This document shows positions 1 to 4,404 of a DNA stretch of 5,563 nucleotides, piece by piece. The DNA is from Armatimonadota bacterium (GTDB lineage Bacteria; Armatimonadota; SYMT01): contig JAJFMS010000656.1 in the NCBI GenBank assembly GCA_020696885.1, forward strand, positions 1 through 5,563, in the 5' to 3' direction. The notes beneath the pieces were generated by a model that ran no database searches, was not told the DNA's origin, and worked only from the letters and a program-made list of their open reading frames with translations. Positions within the stretch are counted from its first letter, which is position 1; each line of letters starts with the position of its first letter. A program made the translations under genes and the position numbers.

Positions 1-922
1 CGAAGGGCGCCTCCTGGTGGTCCAGGAGCCGGTAGCTCATCGCGACTTTCTCTTCGCACGAGTCGCAGGTCAGGAAGCGCAGCCCGTCCAGCGGGGCCGC
101 CTCCACCCGGACGGTGTGCAGCCGGTCCTCCCCGGTGGCCAGGAACGCTGCTTCCGTGACCGTTCCCGCTCCCTGGTACGACCAGAGCCGGTAGGCGGCC
201 AGCGCGGTCTCGCCCCGCGCCTGGCGGAGGAAGTGCTCCGCGGCTTGCACCGGCATCGGGTAGCAGGCCCGGCCGCGCAGGGAAGGCAGGTGCAGGCTGC
301 CGGCGGCGGCGCCCGCCCGGATCGCGTCTGCGTCGGCGGTCTCCACCTGGCCGTAGTAGAGGCCGTGCGGCAGGCAGACGAGGTTCGCCGCGAAGCGGTC
401 TCCACCCACGTGGGAAGACTGCCACACGCACTCCGGCTCCTGCTGCTCCAGGTACCGGTAGATCGGAAAGCCGAACTTCGCGCAGCAGCGGTCGTGCGTG
501 CCGTGGGTGCAGATCAGGTAGAGCGGCCGCGGGTCCCGATGGACGTCGTAGCGCGTTTCCCCCGCCAGGACGCCGAAGAGGTCGATCTCCGCCAGGGCGG
601 CGTGGCTCTTCAGCTCGAAGCGGTAAAGGCGCGGCGCCGCCTCGTCCGTGACCGCCACATAGAACGCGAACGTGTCTCCACGGCTTCGCGGCGCGCCCTT
701 GATGAACAGCACGCGGGTGCGCGGCACCGCCCGGACCACCGGCAGCAGGGCCTCGCCGATCGGGGAAGCGGGATCCAGGGAGTCGCCGACTTCATCCGCC
801 CAGGGTCCGGGAACCTCCAGCACCAGCCAGAGGTCCACCCGGGAAGCGGTGGCGAACTGCGGATCCCCCCGGCGGCGCGCGCCGGCGGCGCACAGCTCCC
901 GGGCCGGCGGTTGCTCAGGCAT
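1..922 (-). CDS. Sucrase/ferredoxin-like (Suc_Fer) 2Fe-2S thioredoxin-fold protein, partial at 3' end
   Basis: The frame opens at ATG (922-920), overlaps the last 8 bases of the oxygenase gene (ATGCCTGA), and stays open for 307 codons to the window edge, so the stop lies outside. I recognise the Suc_Fer-like family (related to yeast Apd1) from LWLVLEVPGPW (residues 31-41), LICTHGTHDRCCAKFGFPIY (136-155) and SSHVGGDRFAANLVCLPHGL (169-188). In this family Cys and His residues of a thioredoxin-like domain hold a 2Fe-2S cluster; the candidates here are C138, C146 or C147, and H171. Where Apd1 has HxxxH this protein has H171-VGG-D175, so one ligand is Asp or comes from elsewhere. A second Cys pair, CDSC (286-289), sits near the window edge. 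An electron-transfer or redox role is plausible. The overlap implies translational coupling with the oxygenase, so the two probably act together. The name 'sucrase' is historical; no sugar-cleaving activity is implied. Confidence 0.85.
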   Translation of the reverse strand, partial: MPEQPPARELCAAGARRRGDPQFATASRVDLWLVLEVPGPWADEVGDSLDPASPIGEALLPVVRAVPRTRVLFIKGAPRSRGDTFAFYVAVTDEAAPRLYRFELKSHAALAEIDLFGVLAGETRYDVHRDPRPLYLICTHGTHDRCCAKFGFPIYRYLEQQEPECVWQSSHVGGDRFAANLVCLPHGLYYGQVETADADAIRAGAAAGSLHLPSLRGRACYPMPVQAAEHFLRQARGETALAAYRLWSYQGAGTVTEAAFLATGEDRLHTVRVEAAPLDGLRFLTCDSCEEKVAMSYRLLDHQEAPF

Positions 923-2027
923 GCTGGAGGAACCCCTCGCGCAGGAGACGCCGGACGAGAACCAGCTTGCCGGGCGCATCCAGCTCGTCCGGGAGCTCGG
1001 CGGCGCAGAACGGCTCGGCCCGCGTGCAGAAAGCTACCGAAGCGGCGGTGTAGGCGGGCAGCTCCACCTGCTTCCCCTGGAAGGCGAGCCGCACCGCCTC
1101 CGGGTCCGTGTGGAGCCGGTACAGCACCTCGGGCCGCCGCCGTACCTGCGTGCGAAGGTCCAGCTCCGGGAGTTGCTCCGCCAGGAACAACCGCTCGCTG
1201 CTGATCGGCCGGCGGCTGTTGATGAACCGGTCGATCATCCGGTCTACCGCAGCCAGGGCTGCGTCCGGTCGTGCTAGCTCCGCCGCCAGCTCTGCCAACT
1301 CCACCGCCACCGCTTGCCGCAGCTCGTCCGAGGTTGCCAGCCCTGGGGGCAGGTTCCGGCGAAAGCGGGCGTCCTGCCGGAGGCCGGAGGCGGCTTCGGC
1401 CAGCAGGTCCGACCACGTGAAGCCGGGAATCCCCAGCGTCACGTGGATCGAGCGCTGCTCCGAGGTGAGCGCTTCGTGGATGAAGCCGCGCGGCAGGTAG
1501 AGGAGGTCTCCCGCCGCCAGGTCCAGCTCGCAGATCAGCGTGCCTTCCGGCGAGCCCTGCGCTTTGTAGGGCTGCGAGCGGTCCGGCAGCGCGACCGGCG
1601 AGTCGTAGAGGCGCCAGTGCTTGGAGCCGTCGATCTGCAGGATGAAGACGTCGTGCGTATCGTAGTGCGGCGCGAACCCCTGCGAGCCGGGCGGCGTGAC
1701 GTAGAGGTTCGTCTGCGTGGGGTGGGAGAGCACGCCTTCCAGGCCGCGGCACAGCATGGCGAGCGGCGTCCAGCTCCGGTGCAGCCCCTGGAGGATCACC
1801 GTGGCGCCGTTCTGGTACTCGGCCACGATCCGGTCCGGGTCCGCGACCCGCCGCGGCGACCCGCTGGAGGCAGCCGTGGTGCGGGTGTACTCCGGCAGCG
1901 GGAGCGGCGTGCCGGAGCGGACCAGCCGGAACTCCGGGTAGGTCATGTCCGAGGTAGTGACCAGCCGGTCCACGTCCGCCGCGGTCAGCAGACTCCGATA
2001 GTAGTCCGGATCGGCGCGCTGCATCAC
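915..2027 (-). CDS. JmjC/cupin-4 family 2-oxoglutarate- and Fe(II)-dependent oxygenase
   Basis: This is a 370-residue protein of the cupin-4/JmjC family, which includes the ribosomal-protein hydroxylase RoxA/YcfD and hydroxylates side chains of proteins and peptides. The iron site is complete: H121-Y-D123 within GFAPHYDTHDVFILQ, then H184 in GDLLYLPRGFIHEA. K136 in GSKHW is the likely 2-oxoglutarate anchor. After the barrel come a helical Ala/Glu-rich linker (about 235-270) and a C-terminal part (about 295-370) resembling the winged-helix-like end of YcfD-type enzymes (RRRPEVLYRL, LPDELD, LLREGFL). The only in-frame starts are GTG 2027 and the adjacent ATG 2024; a stop lies about 85 bases upstream, and I see no Shine-Dalgarno. 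The family usually has about 20 further N-terminal residues ending in a W..rPLv segment. Here a vestige, WPLVMQRADPDYY, straddles the start codon, so the 5' end may be truncated. The 3' end overlaps the Suc_Fer gene. Substrate unknown; the upstream repeat peptide is the obvious candidate. Confidence 0.87.
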   Translation of the reverse strand: MMQRADPDYYRSLLTAADVDRLVTTSDMTYPEFRLVRSGTPLPLPEYTRTTAASSGSPRRVADPDRIVAEYQNGATVILQGLHRSWTPLAMLCRGLEGVLSHPTQTNLYVTPPGSQGFAPHYDTHDVFILQIDGSKHWRLYDSPVALPDRSQPYKAQGSPEGTLICELDLAAGDLLYLPRGFIHEALTSEQRSIHVTLGIPGFTWSDLLAEAASGLRQDARFRRNLPPGLATSDELRQAVAVELAELAAELARPDAALAAVDRMIDRFINSRRPISSERLFLAEQLPELDLRTQVRRRPEVLYRLHTDPEAVRLAFQGKQVELPAYTAASVAFCTRAEPFCAAELPDELDAPGKLVLVRRLLREGFLQHA

Positions 2028-2045
2028 CAGCGGCCAGAGAAACAG

Positions 2046-2080
2046 CAGGCCGCGAGCACCCGACGGGCACTCGCGGCCTG
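2046..2080 (-). terminator. Strong GC hairpin between peptide gene and oxygenase; possible attenuator or weak terminator
   Basis: The arms CAGGCCGCGAG (2046-2056) and CTCGCGGCCTG (2070-2080) are perfect 11-base complements. The stem can extend inward through two G-T wobbles and three more C-G pairs. On the minus strand it is followed by CTGTTTCTC, a poor T-tract, so it would at best terminate partially. It ends 19 bases before the oxygenase GTG. In this position it could lower oxygenase expression relative to the peptide gene, a common arrangement when a small substrate peptide is needed in excess. It could instead be part of a dispersed repeat. Confidence 0.45.
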
Positions 2081-2144
2081 GTAGACGCTCTAAGAGCCTA
2101 ACGGATAGGCGCTACTGTTCCGAGCATGGGCCACTGAAGTTCCA

Positions 2145-2215
2145 GGAGTGTTGGAATAGGGGAGTATTGGAGTAGCAGGTACCACTACTCCAGATCTCCA
2201 TCACTCCATTACTCC
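2145..2215. repeat. Imperfect inverted repeat built of GGAGTnnT-type units
   Basis: Two 31-base arms (2145-2175 and 2185-2215) flank a 9-base centre. Comparing the left arm with the reverse complement of the right, 22 of 31 positions agree, including a perfect GGAGTAG/CTACTCC at the centre, which itself contains GGTACC. Each arm is a run of short GGAGT/TGGAG words spaced 8-9 bases apart, so the element is both a hairpin and a degenerate tandem repeat. It lies between the small peptide gene and the oxygenase and shows no coding potential. It resembles a dispersed intergenic (REP/MITE-like) repeat, but only one copy is present here. Confidence 0.6.
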
Positions 2216-2258
2216 GGCCTGGTTAGCGGTTTCCGCTCCGATCAGTACCCGGAGGCGG

Positions 2259-2459
2259 CTACTGGTCGCCCTTGCCGTCCGTGGTGTCCGCGTCGCCGGA
2301 GCCGTCCGTGCCGTCGGCATCGCTGCCATCGGTACCGTCCGCATCACTGCCGTCTGTGCCGTCGGTATCCCAGGCGGCGTTGGGCTGGCCCCCGGGGACC
2401 CCGGCGCTGCTCAGGCGGGTTACGAGAATGTCTTCGTCCGAAAGGGAATGGGGAGGCAT
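2259..2459 (-). CDS. Small Asp/Gly-rich repeat peptide, candidate RiPP-type precursor
   Basis: This 66-residue ORF is well supported despite its size. AGGAG lies 8 bases before the ATG and a good promoter lies about 50 bases upstream. I do not recognise a named family. Residues 1-30 (beginning MPPHSLSDEDILVTRLSSAG) look leader-like: a short, mildly amphipathic segment followed by VPGGQPNAAW. Residues 31-66 hold 13 Asp and consist of DGTDGSDA at 33-40 and 41-48, a third copy with an inserted Gly (49-57), then a degenerate DTTDGK. There is no Cys, no membrane segment and only one Lys. The composition would suit a peptide whose Asp, Thr or Ser residues are modified by the oxygenase encoded next downstream, with residues 1-30 as recognition leader. 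Alternatives are a metal-binding acidic peptide (the D-x-D-G spacing recalls calcium loops) or a non-functional repeat expansion. Confidence 0.72.
   Translation of the reverse strand: MPPHSLSDEDILVTRLSSAGVPGGQPNAAWDTDGTDGSDADGTDGSDADGTDGSGDADTTDGKGDQ
2289..2363 (-). repeat. 24-bp tandem coding repeat within the small peptide gene
   Basis: Codons 33-57 encode two exact copies of DGTDGSDA and a third carrying a one-Gly insertion. The copies differ at several silent third positions while the amino acids are identical. That pattern is more consistent with selection on the peptide than with a very recent slippage duplication. Confidence 0.8.
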
Positions 2460-2467
2460 CTGTGGAT

Positions 2468-2472
2468 CTCCT
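2468..2472 (-). promoter_or_regulatory. Shine-Dalgarno of the small peptide gene
   Basis: AGGAG on the minus strand, 8 bases upstream of ATG 2459. It fixes the start of the 66-residue peptide and argues that the small ORF is translated. Confidence 0.75.
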
Positions 2473-2480
2473 GGAACCGG

Positions 2481-2494
2481 GCGGGAAATCCCGC
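2481..2494 (-). promoter_or_regulatory. Small hairpin in the 5' leader of the peptide mRNA
   Basis: GCGGGATTTCCCGC can fold into a 5-6 bp stem with a tiny loop. It lies between the predicted transcription start and the Shine-Dalgarno (8 bases from it). It may stabilise the 5' end or tune translation, or may be chance in GC-rich DNA. Confidence 0.35.
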
Positions 2495-2507
2495 GCGTGT
2501 CTCTTGT

Positions 2508-2536
2508 AACCTACCCCCGCTCTGGTGGATCGTCAA
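2508..2536 (-). promoter_or_regulatory. Sigma-70-type promoter for the small peptide gene
   Basis: On the minus strand TTGACG (2536-2531) and TAGGTT (2513-2508) are separated by exactly 17 bases. The -35 matches 5 of 6 consensus positions; the -10 keeps the key T-A....T. Transcription would begin near 2500, giving a leader of about 40 bases before ATG 2459. It is the best promoter-like sequence I find in the window, and it directs transcription into the peptide gene and possibly on into the oxygenase and Suc_Fer genes. Confidence 0.65.
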
Positions 2537-2550
2537 ACGACTTTCGTGGG

Positions 2551-2560
2551 GGTGATCACC
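2551..2560. promoter_or_regulatory. Perfect 10-bp palindrome upstream of the -35 box
   Basis: GGTGATCACC is fully self-complementary and ends 15 bases upstream of the -35 hexamer. It could be a small operator half-site pair. It also abuts the ACGGAGAC tandem repeat, so it may just be the end of that repeat element. Confidence 0.25.
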
Positions 2561-2592
2561 ACGGAGACACGGAGACACGGAGACACGGAGAG
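2561..2592. repeat. 8-bp tandem repeat, four copies of ACGGAGAC
   Basis: Three exact copies of ACGGAGAC are followed by a fourth ending in G instead of C. It lies just upstream of the peptide promoter and has no credible coding role. Repeats of this CACGGAGACACGGAG type occur dispersed between genes in many environmental bacterial genomes. Confidence 0.8.
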
Positions 2593-2613
2593 GGCGAGAG
2601 GGGAGAGGGTTTT

Positions 2614-2710
2614 GGACGGGATCGACGGGATGGAGAGGTGGCGATTGAGTGCCGCTGCTGCGGTTTCTCGCCCGGCTCAATCCATCCTGTAGATCCTGTT
2701 AATCCTGTCT
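2614..2710. repeat. Inverted-repeat element with 9-bp tandem ATCCTGTnn units
   Basis: The right side carries three 9-base units, ATCCTGTAG, ATCCTGTTA and ATCCTGTCT (2684-2710). The left side (2614-2634, GGACGGGATCGACGGGATGG plus A) matches the reverse complement of 2681-2701 at 16 of 21 positions. An inner perfect 7-bp pair, GATTGAG (2643-2649) with CTCAATC (2676-2682), shows the segment can fold as a hairpin. It starts 10 bases beyond the cupin stop codon and could also act as the 3' structure of the cupin transcript. No coding potential is evident. Confidence 0.6.
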
Positions 2711-2719
2711 AGAAACTTG

Positions 2720-3106
2720 CTAGTGCGGGTGGTCGGCTTCGTCGGCCAGGGCGTCGGCGCGGGTCTTGTGGATGGTGCCGGCGGGGTGCTCGGGCGGCGA
2801 GTAGATGGTGTAGAGCTTGAGCGGCTCGGTGGCGGAGGTGTTCACCACGTTGTGCGCCGTGCCGGCGGGTACTACCACCGCGGTTCCGTCTTGCAGCGGA
2901 TGCTCCTCGCCGTTCAGGAGCGCCTTGCCTTCGCCGGCTTCCACCCGCACGAACTGATCGATCTCGTGGTGGGTCTCCAGCCCGATCTCCTCGCCGGGGA
3001 GCAGGGACATCACCACCAACTGGAGGCGAGAGTCCGTGTAGAGCACCTCCCGAAAATAGCCGTTCCGGAGGGTCTTCTCTTCGATATCGGTGACGAATCC
3101 GTTCAA
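2720..3106 (-). CDS. Small single-domain cupin protein (cupin_2, mannose-6-phosphate-isomerase-like)
   Basis: A 128-residue protein made of one cupin barrel. Motif 1 is GEEIGLETHHEIDQFVRVEA (38-57) and motif 2 is GTAVVVPAGTAHNVVN (74-89). In the usual G(X)5HXH(X)3-4E(X)6G pattern this protein has E44 for the first His and Q51 for the Glu; H46 and H85 are retained. The putative metal set is therefore E44, H46, Q51, H85, a variant I associate with a subgroup of bacterial cupins often labelled mannose-6-phosphate isomerase-like. The tail (YTIYSPPEHPAGTIHKTRAD) is typical of that subgroup. Substrate and reaction are unknown. The start is TTG 3106, chosen because AAGGAG lies 6 bases upstream. The gene stands alone, with 123 bp to the gene upstream and repeats downstream, so I see no clear functional link to the peptide locus. 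Confidence 0.88.
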   Translation of the reverse strand: MNGFVTDIEEKTLRNGYFREVLYTDSRLQLVVMSLLPGEEIGLETHHEIDQFVRVEAGEGKALLNGEEHPLQDGTAVVVPAGTAHNVVNTSATEPLKLYTIYSPPEHPAGTIHKTRADALADEADHPH

Positions 3107-3112
3107 CGTGGT

Positions 3113-3118
3113 CTCCTT
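3113..3118 (-). promoter_or_regulatory. Shine-Dalgarno that decides the TTG start of the cupin gene
   Basis: AAGGAG on the minus strand, 6 bases before TTG 3106. No ATG lies nearby in frame that would include the conserved N-terminal strand (NGFVTDIEE), so the TTG start is favoured. Confidence 0.75.
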
Positions 3119-3133
3119 GGGATAGGGCGGAGG

Positions 3134-3152
3134 GGCGGTCGGAGGGACCGCC
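3134..3152 (-). other. 7-bp hairpin in the leader upstream of the cupin gene
   Basis: GGCGGTC (3134-3140) and GACCGCC (3146-3152) are perfect complements around a 5-base loop. No T-run follows on the minus strand, so it is not a typical intrinsic terminator for the gene ending at 3230. It may be a leader structure of the cupin mRNA or chance. Confidence 0.3.
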
Positions 3153-3229
3153 GGCTTCTGCGCGCCACCTCCCGTTCTGCCCGTTAGCGGTCCGCCCTGA
3201 AACTCGCTCGCCGGCCCGTGGTCCTCGCG

Positions 3230-4291
3230 TTATTCCGGGAAAGCGCCCGCGGCGGGCACCGCGAGGCGCCGTCGCCCGCCCTTCCGCTCGCGGATTACGA
3301 GCGCGCCGCCCTCGTAGGCGACCTGCTCCACGCCCTCGAACCCGGCGGGGGTGCGCAGCAGGAACATCGCGTAGCTGCGCGTCGCGCTCTCGCCGGCGTC
3401 CAGGTAGGTGTAGAGCGGGAGATCAAAGATGCGGCCCTTCTTCACCAACACCGGGAACGGCTGGTGCAGACCGGTGGTGCCGAACTCCAGGCCCCGGAAC
3501 GCCGGCTTGCCCTTCTCCACGTGGCGCCACGCGTTGAACCAGGGGTACTCCGTAGTGGGCCAGGCGTAGCCGAGCAGCCGCTGCTGCGCGGGGGCCACCG
3601 CGGTGGTCCAGCCGTAGCGGCCGGTGACCTGATAGGAGACGACGTTTGGATCGGGGTTGTCGGTGAGGCGGCGCATGTCCACGCGCTTTCCATTGAGGAG
3701 CGCGTCCGGCCACCGGACCGAGGGGCGCTCCGGGTCCGGCAGCGGGCTGCTCTGCATGAACCCGATCCCCGCGCCCGCGTCCACGCGCGTCTCCCCATCC
3801 AGGAACGGCGGGCCGATGGTGGGATGCTGGACGATATTGAAGATGCGCCCCAGCTTGTTGCGGTTGGTCACCTCTTCCCGCACCAGCACCACCGCCGCGC
3901 TATCCGGCATCCGGATCCACCGCTTCACGGCGAGGCCGGCCAGGGGGAGGTCCGCCGCCAGCTCCGCTTCCAGGCCGTCGCCCCGGCGCTCCGGCCCGCG
4001 CGTCACGCGCCACTGAACTTTGGACGCCTCCCCGTGGAACGGCATTCCGTTCCGCTCCTCAGCGGCGGACGGCTGCCCCCAGCGGTCCAGGCAGAGGAAG
4101 TGGCCCAGCCCCTTGAGCGGGTTCACGGCGTCTCCGGCCAGGTGGAAGTCGCTGAGCACGCCGCCGGTGAGCTCCACCCGCAGCACGGCGGCGCGGCCCT
4201 CCAGGAGCAGCGCCGGCGGCTCCGGCGCGCCGGCGGCCGGCGAGATGGCCGCGCACGCGAGGAGTAAGCCGAGGGAGAGGAGTTGTTTCAT
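3230..4291 (-). CDS. Exported galactose-mutarotase-fold-like protein, function unknown
   Basis: I chose ATG 4291 (353 residues) because it begins directly with a signal sequence, MKQLLSLGLLLACAAISPAA; an earlier in-frame GTG at 4345 would place a Pro-rich stretch before it. LLAC (10-13) could be a lipobox, making this a lipoprotein; otherwise signal peptidase I could cut near residue 21. The rest looks like a beta-rich carbohydrate-binding/aldose-epimerase fold. H86 in MPFHGEAS, H156 in FNIVQHPTIGPPFLD (151-165) and E269 in RGLEFGTTGLHQPFP sit where galactose mutarotases carry two catalytic His and the catalytic Glu. That correspondence is my inference, not an alignment. A role outside the cytoplasmic membrane on a sugar or glycan is likely. 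It follows the glycosyltransferase gene by 91 bp on the same strand. No Shine-Dalgarno is evident at ATG 4291. Confidence 0.75.
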   Translation of the reverse strand: MKQLLSLGLLLACAAISPAAGAPEPPALLLEGRAAVLRVELTGGVLSDFHLAGDAVNPLKGLGHFLCLDRWGQPSAAEERNGMPFHGEASKVQWRVTRGPERRGDGLEAELAADLPLAGLAVKRWIRMPDSAAVVLVREEVTNRNKLGRIFNIVQHPTIGPPFLDGETRVDAGAGIGFMQSSPLPDPERPSVRWPDALLNGKRVDMRRLTDNPDPNVVSYQVTGRYGWTTAVAPAQQRLLGYAWPTTEYPWFNAWRHVEKGKPAFRGLEFGTTGLHQPFPVLVKKGRIFDLPLYTYLDAGESATRSYAMFLLRTPAGFEGVEQVAYEGGALVIRERKGGRRRLAVPAAGAFPE

Positions 4292-4380
4292 AGGTGGAGG
4301 CGCTTCATGGGGGTGCTCGGACGCAGGCGGGTCCGTGACCAACACTTCGTGGTTCGCAGATCGGCCAGAGGTGCCCTTCC

Positions 4381-4404
4381 CCTCATCCCCTCATCCCCTC
4401 ATCC
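4381..4404. repeat. 8-bp tandem repeat (CCTCATCC x3) across the glycosyltransferase stop codon
   Basis: Three exact copies of CCTCATCC (minus-strand GGATGAGG) cover the last seven codons and the TGA of the glycosyltransferase. Because the unit is not a multiple of three, gain or loss of a copy would shift the frame of the final few residues only. Confidence 0.8.

Noticed and set aside
17..1204. Long plus-strand open frame (395 aa) over the Suc_Fer gene
   Set aside because: It is Arg/Ala/Pro-rich low-complexity translation, antisense to two genes with clear family motifs; GC-rich codon use leaves such shadow frames open.
610..2070. 486-aa minus-strand open frame overlapping the oxygenase in another frame
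   Set aside because: It has no recognisable motif and is Arg/Pro/Ala-rich. The frame one base off carries the intact JmjC motifs, so this is a shadow.
2225..2237. AGCGG-TTT-CCGCT hairpin as terminator of the peptide gene
   Set aside because: The stem is only 5 bp with no following T-run on the minus strand, so it is too weak to call.
2420..2680. 86-aa minus-strand frame through the repeat region
   Set aside because: Its sequence is translated tandem repeats, it overlaps the promoter of the peptide gene, and it has no motif.
2561..2710. Possible CRISPR array
   Set aside because: The repeat units are only 8-9 bases and contiguous, with no spacers and no cas genes, so this is simple tandem repetition.
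2272..2712. 146-aa plus-strand frame across the peptide gene and repeats
   Set aside because: Its N-terminal SVPSASLP repeat is the antisense of the DGTDGSDA coding repeat, and the rest is translated intergenic repeat DNA. The minus-strand gene has the promoter and Shine-Dalgarno.
4292..4345. Upstream GTG start (4345) for the exported protein
   Set aside because: It would put a Pro-rich non-signal stretch ahead of an otherwise good signal peptide beginning at ATG 4291, and no Shine-Dalgarno supports it.
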